Part shown: positions 27,089 to 35,522 of the stretch, in pieces | How the letters are laid out: every line of letters starts with the position of its first letter | Numbering within the stretch: position 1 is the first letter of the stretch | Assembly: GCA_947630485.1 (NCBI GenBank) | Contig: CANRHU010000019.1 | Location: 1 to 47,344 of the forward strand | Length of the DNA: 47,344 bases | From: an uncultured Lachnospiraceae bacterium | GTDB taxonomy: Bacteria; Bacillota; Clostridia; Lachnospirales; Lachnospiraceae | Direction of reading: 5' to 3' | Made by a program: the position numbers and the translations under genes | Notes under the pieces: model-generated | Told to the model about the DNA's origin: nothing | Seen by the model: only the letters and a program-made list of their open reading frames with translations | The model's database searches: none

Positions 27089-29935
27089 TTACTCCGCTTT
27101 CTCCCGCGACGCCATCATCGCGCGGATCTTCTCCTCCCAGGATTCCGCAAGCACGACGCGGCAATTCCGAAGCTCCATGCCGCTCTGTCCGAAGAAGAAG
27201 GTCACGAAGGACGTGTTCTGGAACAGCGGATTCAGCTCTATTTCCTGCTTCTGCCACTCCCTGTCTTCGCCGGTTAAGGAGATCATTTTCACAATCTGCT
27301 TATCCTGCGATATGGTCACCGGCACCTGGGCCAGACCGCCCTGGTTCGGCACACGGCACTCAAATTCCATCCGATAGCGTCCCCGCTCCCTGGCGGCCAG
27401 CTCGAACATGACACGGCTTCCCTTGTCGGTTGACATCTCCTCTACCGGCAGAGCGCTGCCCTCCGGGGCAAGCGCTACGCGGATCAGCTCTGTAACGGCT
27501 CCTTCCTCCGAAGCCGCGCTGGCCGCCAGATCGCGATCCAGCTCTGTCTCAATCCCCCGCATACGGGCAAAGGCCGGCGTGCGCATCAGATAACGGCAGA
27601 TATTGGCCGCGGACCGCAGATACTCGCCGCGGGTCACTTTTCCGGCAGCCATCGCCTCCGCGGAGTTATCCTTCTGGGAATTCTCCTCCGAATTATTTAC
27701 TACCATGAACAGATCGTTCTGGCCGCGGATCATGGCCGCGATGTTATGGACGTCGCCGAGCCCGCCTTCGTCGTTGCCCTTGGACCACCAGTCGGTCATA
27801 ACGATGCCGTCATAACCCCACTCCTTTCTCAGGATCGTGGTCAGCATGTCATAATTGCTGGAGGACCAGAAGCCGTTGATCGGGTTGTACGAGCTCATAA
27901 TGGAATAAGCCCCGCCTTCGCGCACCGCAATCTCAAAACACCGCAGATACATTTCCCGAAGCGCCCTCTCCGAGACCACGGCCTCCACGCGGTGGCGGTT
28001 GAATTCCTGGCTGTTGCAGGCAAAATGCTTGATGGTTCCGGTGACGCCGCAGCGTCCCATGGCCCGGAGCTGGGCCGCCGCCATCCGCCCGGTCACAAGC
28101 GGATCCTCGGAGAAATACTCAAAATTGCGGCCGTTTAACGGATTCCGGTGCAGATTGATGCCCGGTCCCAAAAGCGTGTCGATCTTGTTTTTGCGCAGCT
28201 CCAGACCTTCCCACTCATAGAGCTCCTCGGAAAGCGCCTCATTAAAAGAGGAAGCCAGGCACGCGCCGTTAGGCATAGCGAACGCGATGCTGCCGCAGTC
28301 CATACGGATACCGCTGGGGCCGTCGGAACAGCAGGCCACCGGAATGCCGAATTCCCGCAGGCGTCCGGTCACGCCTCCGAAAGCGCCGGCCGTTCCGGGC
28401 GTCACCTTCGGGGAACACATCCCCTCGCCGCGGACCATGCAGAACAGATCCTCGTCGGTCAGCTGCGCCAAAAACGTCTCCAGACTCACACGGCCGTCTT
28501 TCACGTCCGCAAGCTTCCAGCCCTGATCTCCTGTGCACGCGGGACTCTGGGGGAGACGCTCCGTCCGCCTTACAGACGGCTCCGCGGTGCGCAGCGGCGC
28601 CTTCTCGTAGCTCAGCGTATATTCCGCTTCATCCTCCGGACCGCCGGCCTTCCTGGCCGGCTTCATGCGCTCAAATTCCGTCACGGGAGCCATGGCCTCC
28701 TCGACCGTCTCAAGCGCTATGGTCTTCTCGACCGCAATGCTCGCTGCCAGGCCGGCGCTGCGGACATCCGTTCCGATATAGAAGCCGTACTCACCCGCCT
28801 CCAGCACATAGCTGGACTTATAGCCGCTCGCGCCGCTGTCATCATAAGAGGCAAATAAGCGCCACGGAAATTCCACCGTTACCAGCTGGGACTCTCCCGG
28901 CGCCAAAAGCCCGGTCTTTGCGAATCCGCACAGGGCGCGGGCCGGCTTTCCGAGCCCGCCCTGGGGCGCCCGGACGTACACCTGAACCACTTCCTTACCG
29001 GAAACGCGGCCGGTATTCGTCACGCGGACGCGGGCGCGGAGCCTGCCGAAGACATTGCCCGGCATAATCTCCTCAACCCCGGCGTCACTCAGCGCAAAGC
29101 TTGTGTAGGAGAGACCGAAGCCGAAGGGATACAGCACCTTCTCCTTCGCAAAAGTCTCAAAGTAGCGGTATCCGACATAAATATCCTCCGCATACACATT
29201 CCGTGTGCTGCCGCCGTGATTCTTCGTCGACGGATAGTCGTCGATATCCCAGGCAATGGTATCCGCCAGTTTGCCGGACGGCGTGACCGTGCCGTCAAGC
29301 ACGTCCAGGACGCCATTTCCGCCCTCCTGGCCGCCCTGCCACACATAGAGAACCGCTGCCGGCTGACAGGTCTTAACCCACTTCATGTCGATGATATTGC
29401 CTACGTTCAAAAGCACTACCGTGCGCGAAAATACGCCGCAGACTGTCTGAATCATCCGCTCCTCGGTATCGGTCAGCAGATAGCTCCCGGCCTCCGCCTT
29501 ATTGTCCTGATCCTCGCCGGCTGTCCTTCCGATGATCACAATCGCTGTGTCCGACTCCCTCCTGGCCGCTTTCACAAAGTCTCCCTCAAGAGGCATCTCC
29601 TCCTGATGCCAGGGTTCCCCGGCCCAGCCCACGCCCTTGTCATGGGGATGATCCTTCAGCCACTCCTCGTAGGCTGCCTTCACGGTTTGGTTCAGCACAA
29701 AGCCGCTGTTCTCCAGGGCCTCGCGAATCCCGACCACATAGCTGGTGTTTACAAGGCCGCCCGAGCCTGTGCCGCTCTTGTAATAATTAAACTGGCTTCT
29801 CCCGAACAGGGCGATCTTCTCGCCCGACGAGAGGGGCAGTACATTGCCCTCATTGCGCAGAAGGACAATGCCTTCCGCGGCCGCTTCCCTTGCTTTTTTC
29901 GCATACTGCTTCAAATCGAAAACTTTCTCTGCCAT
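27089..29935 (-). CDS. Glycoside hydrolase family 3 beta-glucosidase, domain-swapped order
   Basis: 948 residues. The order is permuted relative to most GH3: the (alpha/beta)6 sandwich comes first (AAEGIVLLRNEGNVLPL, IVIIGRTAGEDQD, VWQGGQEGG, LYPFGFGLSYTSF), then a fibronectin III-like domain, then the TIM barrel (PVACCSDGPSGIR, LGPGINLHRNPLNGRNFEYFSEDP, IKHFACNSQEFNRHR) with nucleophile Asp715 in GIVMTDWW. A beta-sandwich, carbohydrate-binding-like region fills the last ~120 residues (RYRMEFECRVPNQGG). This arrangement is known from ruminal/gut clostridial beta-glucosidases. No signal peptide: cytosolic hydrolysis of imported beta-glucosides or related sugars. GGAG precedes the ATG, and it has its own promoter. 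Confidence 0.93.
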   Translation of the reverse strand: MAEKVFDLKQYAKKAREAAAEGIVLLRNEGNVLPLSSGEKIALFGRSQFNYYKSGTGSGGLVNTSYVVGIREALENSGFVLNQTVKAAYEEWLKDHPHDKGVGWAGEPWHQEEMPLEGDFVKAARRESDTAIVIIGRTAGEDQDNKAEAGSYLLTDTEERMIQTVCGVFSRTVVLLNVGNIIDMKWVKTCQPAAVLYVWQGGQEGGNGVLDVLDGTVTPSGKLADTIAWDIDDYPSTKNHGGSTRNVYAEDIYVGYRYFETFAKEKVLYPFGFGLSYTSFALSDAGVEEIMPGNVFGRLRARVRVTNTGRVSGKEVVQVYVRAPQGGLGKPARALCGFAKTGLLAPGESQLVTVEFPWRLFASYDDSGASGYKSSYVLEAGEYGFYIGTDVRSAGLAASIAVEKTIALETVEEAMAPVTEFERMKPARKAGGPEDEAEYTLSYEKAPLRTAEPSVRRTERLPQSPACTGDQGWKLADVKDGRVSLETFLAQLTDEDLFCMVRGEGMCSPKVTPGTAGAFGGVTGRLREFGIPVACCSDGPSGIRMDCGSIAFAMPNGACLASSFNEALSEELYEWEGLELRKNKIDTLLGPGINLHRNPLNGRNFEYFSEDPLVTGRMAAAQLRAMGRCGVTGTIKHFACNSQEFNRHRVEAVVSERALREMYLRCFEIAVREGGAYSIMSSYNPINGFWSSSNYDMLTTILRKEWGYDGIVMTDWWSKGNDEGGLGDVHNIAAMIRGQNDLFMVVNNSEENSQKDNSAEAMAAGKVTRGEYLRSAANICRYLMRTPAFARMRGIETELDRDLAASAASEEGAVTELIRVALAPEGSALPVEEMSTDKGSRVMFELAARERGRYRMEFECRVPNQGGLAQVPVTISQDKQIVKMISLTGEDREWQKQEIELNPLFQNTSFVTFFFGQSGMELRNCRVVLAESWEEKIRAMMASREKAE

Positions 29936-29991
29936 GGTAGTGTCTCCTGTCTGTTTCGTTGTTTAAAGATTAACAAACCGCCATCATATGG

Positions 29992-30020
29992 ATTATACAA
30001 TGGGACAGGCATTTTTTCAA
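29992..30020 (-). promoter_or_regulatory. Promoter of the GH3 gene
   Basis: Minus strand: -35 TTGAAA (30015-30020), 17 bases, -10 TATAAT (29992-29997). Confidence 0.75.
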
Positions 30021-30039
30021 GCAATGAATGCAAACCTTC

Positions 30040-30981
30040 TCAGAACAGAGGCACCACGGCTCCCTCGTAGGTTGTTTCCATGAACCGCTTTACTTCGTCG
30101 CTGGTCAGCGCCTCAATCAGCGCCTGAACCGCGGGATCGTTCTCATCGCCTCTGCGTACCGCGATCACATTGCCGTAGGTCGTCGCAGCGATCGACTGGG
30201 AATCCTCCACGGCCAGGGCGTCCGCCACCTTAAAGCCGGCCTCGATGGCGTAGTTTCCGTTAATTACCGCGATATCCACATCCTCGATGACACGCGGAAT
30301 CTGCGCGGCCTCCACCTCATAAAGCTCCAGGTTCTTCGGATTTTCCACAATATCATTCTTCGTGACAGTGAGGTCCGCGCCTTCCTTCAGTTTGATCAGC
30401 CCCTGGGCCTCCAGAAGCAGAAGCGCGCGGGCCTCGTTGCTGGTGTCGTTGGGAACCGCTACAACCGCGCCGTCCGCCAGCTCCTCCAGGGAAGCCGTCC
30501 TGCCCGCGTAGATACCGAAGGGTTCATAATGAATCGCCGCCGCGGATACAAGATCCGTGCCGTTCTCCTCGTTAAAGGACTCCAGATAAGGCAGATGCTG
30601 GAAATAGTTGGCATCCAGATCGCCGGATTCCAGCGCCAGGTTGGGCTGGATATAATCCACATATTCCATAACCTGTAACTCATAACCTTTTTCAGCCAGA
30701 ATATCCTGGGCAGCGCGGAGGATTTCCGCGTGAGGGGCCGGGCTTGCGCCGACAATGATCTTGGTCAGCTCCCCGCTTGCCGCCGCGGTTGCTTGCTCCT
30801 GCTCCGCTTCCGCCGCCGCGGCCGTCGCCGCAGTCTCTTCCTTCTGCCCGCTCTCCGCCGCCGTCGTCGCTTCAGACGTCCCGGCCGTACCGGACGACTG
30901 ACCGCCGCAGGCAGCGAGGGACGCCGCCGCCAGAACTGCCGCCGCAATCACAGAAACTCTTCTTACACTCTCTTTTCTCAT
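30040..30981 (-). CDS. metQ: Methionine ABC transporter substrate-binding lipoprotein
   Basis: 313 residues. Lipoprotein signal ending SLAAC (Cys25), an Ala/Glu/Gln-rich linker, then the NlpA/MetQ domain: IIVGASPAPHAEILRAAQ, VMEYVDYIQPNLALESGDLDANYFQHLPYL, GAVVAVPNDTSNEARALLLL, VINGNYAIEAGF. It binds methionine (D or L) outside the cell and feeds MetNI. Third gene of metNIQ, which is led by a T-box; a perfect hairpin lies between metI and metQ. Confidence 0.95.
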   Translation of the reverse strand: MRKESVRRVSVIAAAVLAAASLAACGGQSSGTAGTSEATTAAESGQKEETAATAAAAEAEQEQATAAASGELTKIIVGASPAPHAEILRAAQDILAEKGYELQVMEYVDYIQPNLALESGDLDANYFQHLPYLESFNEENGTDLVSAAAIHYEPFGIYAGRTASLEELADGAVVAVPNDTSNEARALLLLEAQGLIKLKEGADLTVTKNDIVENPKNLELYEVEAAQIPRVIEDVDIAVINGNYAIEAGFKVADALAVEDSQSIAATTYGNVIAVRRGDENDPAVQALIEALTSDEVKRFMETTYEGAVVPLF

Positions 30982-31018
30982 AACTCTCCTCCTTCAAAAT
31001 TGAATTTTTGGATTTATT

Positions 31019-31041
31019 ATAAAGATTCCAGGAATCTTTAT
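31019..31041 (-). promoter_or_regulatory. Intercistronic hairpin between metI and metQ
   Basis: Perfect inverted repeat ATAAAGATTCC/GGAATCTTTAT. It lacks a clean T-run in the gene sense and probably stabilises or processes the mRNA so that the binding protein is made in excess. Confidence 0.5.
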
Positions 31042-31048
31042 TTCATAT

Positions 31049-31720
31049 TTAACGGATCCGCTTGTCTCCCTTCTTCGACAGACGCGTGCCCACTTCCTGA
31101 ATCACCTGCACCATTACTACCAGAAGTATCACCGAAATCCACATCAAAAACGGCTCATAGCGGTAATACCCGTAGTTGATGGCGATCGCTCCGAGTCCGC
31201 CGCCTCCTGTAAAACCGGCCATGGCGGAATAGCTGAGGATCGTCGTCACCGCCAGCGCCGCCCCCAGAAGAAGCGACGGCTTCGACTCCGGCAAGAGCAC
31301 CTTCCATATGATCTGCCAGGTGGAAGCGCCCATCGACTGGGCCGCCTCTATGACGCCCGCGTCCAGCTCCCGGAACGACGATTCCACCACCCGGGCCACA
31401 TAAGGCGCGGCCGCGATTGTCAGCGGGATGATGATCGCCGGCGAACCGATCCGGGTTCCGATCACAATCTTAGAGAGCGGCAGGGCGATAAACAGCAGGA
31501 TCAGAAACGGAACGCTTCTGAGCAGGTTTATAATCACGCCCAGAATCTTCTGCAACCAGGGAATCGGATGGATGCCGTCCTGATCGGCGACCACCAGGAT
31601 AACTCCCAAAGGCAGCCCAATCACATAGGCAAAGAGGGACGACAGCGCCGTCATATAGAAGGATTCCCAGATTCCTGTCCTAAGCATCTGGATTGTCGTT
31701 GCATCAAATTTCATTTTCAC
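31049..31720 (-). CDS. metI: Methionine ABC transporter permease
   Basis: 223 residues, five membrane segments. MetI marks: IWESFYMTALSSLFAYVIGLPLGVIL, NLLRSVPFLILLFIALP, and the EAA loop GVIEAAQSMGASTWQIIWKVLLPES, then YSAMAGFTGGGGLGAIAINYGYYRY. The ATG at 31720 lies inside the end of metN (17-base overlap), so the two are translationally coupled. Confidence 0.95.
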   Translation of the reverse strand: MKMKFDATTIQMLRTGIWESFYMTALSSLFAYVIGLPLGVILVVADQDGIHPIPWLQKILGVIINLLRSVPFLILLFIALPLSKIVIGTRIGSPAIIIPLTIAAAPYVARVVESSFRELDAGVIEAAQSMGASTWQIIWKVLLPESKPSLLLGAALAVTTILSYSAMAGFTGGGGLGAIAINYGYYRYEPFLMWISVILLVVMVQVIQEVGTRLSKKGDKRIR

Positions 31721-32720
31721 CCACCTCCTCGTATGGAATCCGGACCGACCTCAGATAGCGGATGACCCGCTCCGCGCTGGCCGCATCTTCCGGCAGCTGC
31801 ACCACCATCTGTCCCATGGCCTTCCCCTGAATGTCCCTCGTGGCCGCATACATGATATTCACCGGCGCATTGCAGGCCAGAACCATATTGGAAATGACCG
31901 GCTCCGCGGACTCCCGTCCGTCAAAGATAATGCGGATGCTGCGCTGTTGCTTAAAAGCTTCCGCCTGATGCGCCGCCTCCCCCATAATCAGCCTGCGCCC
32001 GATCGCGGATTTGGGATCCACAAAAATCTCCGACACCGCTCCGACCTCGGCGATACGGCTCTGGTCGATGATCGCCACACGGTCGCAGATGGCCTCGATC
32101 ACGGACATCTCATGCGTAATGACGAGAATCGTCACGCCCATGGCACGGTTAATTTCTTTCAGAAGCTCCAGAATCTGCTTGGTTGTATCGGGATCCAGCG
32201 CGCTGGTGGCTTCGTCGCAGAGCAGCACCTTCGGGTTGGTGGCCAATGCCCTGGCGATGGCCACTCTCTGCTTCTGGCCCCCGGACAGCTGCGCCGGATA
32301 GGCCAGCGCCCGCTCCTCAAGACCGACCGTCCGCAAAAGCTCCATGGCGCGTTCCCGGGCTTCCTTCTTCGGAACGCCGATCAGTTCCAGCGGAAAACAT
32401 ACGTTGCGGATCACATTCCGCTGGGCCAGCAGGTTAAACTGCTGGAAAATCATACCCATGGACTGGCGCGTCGCCCGCCGCTCCTTCTCCGTCATCGAAG
32501 CCATGCTCCGGCCTTCGAAAAGCACGTCGCCCTCCGTGGGCACTTCCAGATAATTAACGCAGCGCACCAGAGTGCTCTTGCCCGCGCCGCTTAGGCCAAT
32601 GATTCCGAAGATTTCACCCGCGTCCACCTCGAGATTGATGTCCTGCAGGGCGCGCACCGGACCATTCGCAGTCCGAAATTCTTTTCCCAGATCCCGGATC
32701 TGGATGATTGGCGTTTCCAT
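31704..32720 (-). CDS. metN: Methionine ABC transporter ATPase with NIL domain
   Basis: 338 residues. Walker A GLSGAGKST, Q-loop FQQFNLL, signature LSGGQKQRVAIARAL, Walker B VLLCDEATSALD, H-loop VITHEMSVI; the C-terminal ~90 residues form the NIL domain that senses methionine for trans-inhibition (FDGRESAEPVISNMVL). I chose the ATG at 32720 (GGAGG upstream); 30 further codons upstream run into the T-box terminator and are not coding. Confidence 0.96.
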   Translation of the reverse strand: METPIIQIRDLGKEFRTANGPVRALQDINLEVDAGEIFGIIGLSGAGKSTLVRCVNYLEVPTEGDVLFEGRSMASMTEKERRATRQSMGMIFQQFNLLAQRNVIRNVCFPLELIGVPKKEARERAMELLRTVGLEERALAYPAQLSGGQKQRVAIARALATNPKVLLCDEATSALDPDTTKQILELLKEINRAMGVTILVITHEMSVIEAICDRVAIIDQSRIAEVGAVSEIFVDPKSAIGRRLIMGEAAHQAEAFKQQRSIRIIFDGRESAEPVISNMVLACNAPVNIMYAATRDIQGKAMGQMVVQLPEDAASAERVIRYLRSVRIPYEEVGENEI

Positions 32721-32759
32721 TCGTATGCCTCCATTCTTTTCGGGAAATTTCCGCCATAC

Positions 32760-33061
32760 AAAAAAGCTCCCGTCCACATAGGACGAGAGCTCAAACTCAC
32801 GTGATACCACCTAATTTCACCGGGCACTCACATGTCCGGTCTCATCAAGTACGGCCGGCCGCCTCATAGGCTGGTCGGATTATACTCTATCGCAATAACG
32901 GGCGCTTCCGTCGCGGCCTAAAACAAAGAATTCGGCCACGCAACTCCAGGACCATGTTCACAAGCTTTCTTCTGCTCCCTCTCAGCCTCCGGAGCTCTCT
33001 GTGAGAATTCCCGCCTGCTACTCTTCCCTTCCAAGTCTTTGGATATGTTTTAACTGAACTT
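32760..33061 (-). promoter_or_regulatory. T-box riboswitch controlling metNIQ (Met specifier)
   Basis: Reading the minus strand: stem I with the AGAGTA loop-E-like motif (plus ~33018-33024), a candidate ATG specifier (32953-32955) in GTGAACATGGTCC, the T-box AAATTAGGTGGTATCACG (32800-32817), and an intrinsic terminator of 10 bp (32766-32775 with 32781-32790) ending in six T (32760-32765). The T-box can form the alternative antiterminator. Uncharged tRNA-Met should allow transcription of the methionine importer. Confidence 0.92.
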
Positions 33062-33067
33062 GCGACC

Positions 33068-33096
33068 ATATTAGAGCATTTTAACCAATTTGTCAA
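33068..33096 (-). promoter_or_regulatory. Promoter of the T-box/metNIQ transcript
   Basis: Minus strand: -35 TTGACA (33091-33096), 17 bases, -10 TAATAT (33068-33073). Confidence 0.8.
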
Positions 33097-33155
33097 GCAA
33101 TTTTTTCAAAAAAACGTTCTTTCCAGGCTGTTTGAATCCATCAGAAATTCATGCA

Positions 33156-34409
33156 TCAGCTTTCCAGGCTGTTCGGATCCAGAAGAAATTCGCGGATCCC
33201 CATGGTGACGATTCCCTGCCCGTCCCGCCTGGGTTTCATGCGGTCCTTCACAAGAACAATCTTTTTAAAGGAATCATCAATATGCAGAAGCGGCCGTTTC
33301 TCCTGCTCCTCCTTCTCCGTCCTGCTCATTTCATAGGCCGACTGCAGATAATACCTGCGGCTTCCCTGATTGGCCACAAAATCGACCTCCAGCTGCTTCT
33401 TTATCGTTTTGCTGCCCTGAGCCTTACCGTACACCTCTACGACTCCCACATCCAGCTGATATCCCCGGATGCGCATTTCATTGAAAATGATATTCTCCAT
33501 AATATGATTCTCTTCCACCTGGCGGAAATTCAGCCGCGCGTTGCGCAGACCCACGTCCTCAAAATAATATTTTGCCGGAGAATTGATATATTTTCTCCCC
33601 TTGATATCATAACGAACCGCCCTGCGGATCAGAAACGCGTCCTGCAGATAATCCATGTATCTCTTCAGCGTCTTATCCGTGATCGTCTTCCCTTTTGCGC
33701 TGCGGAAGGTACGGGACAGTTTCATCGGACTGGTCAAAGCCCCCGCCGCGGAGGCCAGGATATCCACCAGTTCATCCAGTTCTTCTCCATTCCTGATCCT
33801 GTGACGCTCAATGATGTCCGACAGATATACCTTATCAAACAACGCCGACAGATACCCGGCCTTCTCCTCCTCGGTCTCCCTTGTCAGGATCAGAGGAAGT
33901 CCGCCGTACAGAAAATAGTCGTCCCACGCCTCATCAACCGTACCGTCATATACGGAAGTATATTCCCGGAAACTCAGCGGATAGACCCGAATTTCATCGC
34001 CGCGTCCCCGAAACTCCGTGATTACGTCCGAGGACAGGAACCGGGAATTGCTCCCCGTCACATACACATCCGCATTGCGGATATGCAGAAGGCTGTTTAA
34101 GACATCCTCAAATTCATCCATCATCTGAACTTCATCCAGAATAATGTAGTACATCTTCTGATCTGTGATCCGCTCCATGATATAATGAAGCATCCGATCC
34201 GGATCACGCAGTTCCTTATAGAGCCGGTTATCGAGCGCGACTTCAATCAGATGCGCCTCATCCACACCCTGCCGTACCAGATAATCATGAAAAAGATTAA
34301 ACAGAAGATACGATTTCCCGCACCGGCGGATGCCGGTCACGATCTTGATCATGCCGTTTCCCTGCCGCCGGATCAGTTTATTCAGATAGTCGTCGCGCTT
34401 TATCTCCAT
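33156..34409 (-). CDS. AAA-family ATPase with DUF4143 domain
   Basis: 417 residues. N-terminal AAA_14-type ATPase: Walker A GIRRCGKS (residues 26-33), Walker B YIILDEVQMMD, sensor VTGSNSRFLSSD, arginine-rich EFRGRGDEIRVYPLSFREY. A winged-helix region follows (LSRTFRSAKGKTITDKTLKRYMDYLQDAFLI) and the C-terminal DUF4143 (PEDEVDF-like nuclease-fold) part, KQLEVDFVANQGSRRYYLQ. Such ATPases are common, often multicopy, in gut bacteria; their role is unknown. AGGAGG precedes the ATG. Its promoter lies exactly between two copies of a palindrome, one of which covers the start of the transcript, suggesting autoregulation or a link between the ATPase and the repeat. Confidence 0.85.
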   Translation of the reverse strand: MEIKRDDYLNKLIRRQGNGMIKIVTGIRRCGKSYLLFNLFHDYLVRQGVDEAHLIEVALDNRLYKELRDPDRMLHYIMERITDQKMYYIILDEVQMMDEFEDVLNSLLHIRNADVYVTGSNSRFLSSDVITEFRGRGDEIRVYPLSFREYTSVYDGTVDEAWDDYFLYGGLPLILTRETEEEKAGYLSALFDKVYLSDIIERHRIRNGEELDELVDILASAAGALTSPMKLSRTFRSAKGKTITDKTLKRYMDYLQDAFLIRRAVRYDIKGRKYINSPAKYYFEDVGLRNARLNFRQVEENHIMENIIFNEMRIRGYQLDVGVVEVYGKAQGSKTIKKQLEVDFVANQGSRRYYLQSAYEMSRTEKEEQEKRPLLHIDDSFKKIVLVKDRMKPRRDGQGIVTMGIREFLLDPNSLES

Positions 34410-34425
34410 CTTGACGCCTCCTATT

Positions 34426-34466
34426 CTATTCCGAAATTTGGTGGGGAGACACCTTTTTTCGGAATA
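34426..34466. repeat. Palindromic repeat, copy 1
   Basis: CTATTCCGAAA ... TTTCGGAATA arms around an inner GGTGG/ACACC stem with GGAGA-type loop. It lies directly downstream of the ATPase -10 box, over the predicted transcription start. Confidence 0.85.
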
Positions 34467-34495
34467 AGTATAGCATTTTAATAGGATTATGTAAA
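34467..34495 (-). promoter_or_regulatory. Promoter of the DUF4143 ATPase, between two palindromes
   Basis: Minus strand: -35 TTTACA (34490-34495), 17 bases, extended -10 TGCTATACT (hexamer 34467-34472). Confidence 0.75.
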
Positions 34496-34509
34496 GGGGG
34501 AAATGAATT

Positions 34510-34551
34510 CTATTCCGAAATTTGGCGTGGAGACACCTTTTTTCGGAATAG
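34510..34551. repeat. Palindromic repeat, copy 2
   Basis: Perfect 11-bp outer arms CTATTCCGAAA / TTTCGGAATAG with inner GGCGT/ACACC. Same orientation as copy 1. It marks the right-hand (3') end of the toxin/transporter operon island, about 110 bases past the last gene. The ~110 bases between hold a short open stretch (HIGVNKNCEKYQRDQTDKL) that I cannot assign. Confidence 0.85.
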
Positions 34552-34664
34552 AGAATGTGTGGAACTTATCAGGTCTCCGTATTCGACCATGCAGCTTGTC
34601 CGTCTGATCCCGCTGGTACTTCTCACAGTTCTTATTCACTCCAATGTGAATCCTCAATTAGCAG

Positions 34665-35522
34665 TTACTGGTATACTCCATCTTCGCCAACTGTCCCAAA
34701 GCATGAACTACATACATAGCTTTCACATTCGTTGAACCGTTTCCGAACTGGATCTATCTCAATAATACGATTTACGATAGGTATCGACCGACAATGAGTT
34801 ACAAGGATAATTGCCAGTTCCGGCTTTAACCGATAAATCTTCGTAAGCACATTTGAAAAAGCACGTACATTGTTGTAATCCAGATTATTCAACGGCTCAT
34901 CCAGTATCAACAGATCGCAGAATTGATACCGGATCAGATTTGAAAAGATGTTAGTCAGTTTTTTCTGCCCACCGCTCATTCGCTTAGTACTCATCGAGAG
35001 GTACTTGACAGCCAAAATATCTTCTTGGGTTATTTCATGACGACTTATTCCGAGTTGCTTTAATACGCATCGATAATTCCTATCAGGCCGAACTTTGGTG
35101 GGGCCAATGCCAAAGCAGTCGCAAATTAAGAACTGCTTTATGAAGTCAAGCACATATGCTGCCTTATTCTCCCTCACCGTATAATCGATAGAGTTCACAA
35201 AGCAATTCAGAACGCTATCTGACTCAAATTCATCTTCTTGAGACACATAGCAAACACTTCTCCGAAACGCTTCATTCTCGCTTTCTGAATCCAGAATACT
35301 ATACTCTTCTTTATACGTGACAAATGAATATGAATAATCCAAGCCCGCATAATTGAATGCTGCCCCCATAAGCACTTTAATGAGAGTCGACTTCCCGCAT
35401 CCGTTAGGGCCGGTAAGCAGTATAACATCTCCTGGATGTATTGAGAAGGATCCGTTTATTATTTTGTGATTCTCTCCAATAGATAGATTAAACTGATTAA
35501 TTGTCAGGAGCTCCATTTTCAT
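34665..35522 (-). CDS. ABC transporter ATP-binding protein of the toxin operon
   Basis: 285 residues. Walker A GPNGCGKST, a long insertion before the Q-loop (YVSQEDEFESD), signature MSGGQKKLTN, Walker B LLILDEPLNNLD, H-loop VTHCRS. The helical region is larger than usual and includes a cysteine pair-rich C-terminus (CESYVCSSC). The start overlaps the stop of the permease gene by four bases (ATGA), so it is the ATPase partner of the two preceding MacB/FtsX-type subunits. Last gene of the six-gene operon. A/T-rich codon use unlike the flanking chromosome. Confidence 0.9.
   Translation of the reverse strand: MKMELLTINQFNLSIGENHKIINGSFSIHPGDVILLTGPNGCGKSTLIKVLMGAAFNYAGLDYSYSFVTYKEEYSILDSESENEAFRRSVCYVSQEDEFESDSVLNCFVNSIDYTVRENKAAYVLDFIKQFLICDCFGIGPTKVRPDRNYRCVLKQLGISRHEITQEDILAVKYLSMSTKRMSGGQKKLTNIFSNLIRYQFCDLLILDEPLNNLDYNNVRAFSNVLTKIYRLKPELAIILVTHCRSIPIVNRIIEIDPVRKRFNECESYVCSSCFGTVGEDGVYQ

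Noticed and set aside
34554-34664. Open stretch HIGVNKNCEKYQRDQTDKL after the ABC ATPase
   Set aside because: No start codon with a ribosome site and runs into the palindrome; may be a remnant but I cannot assign it.
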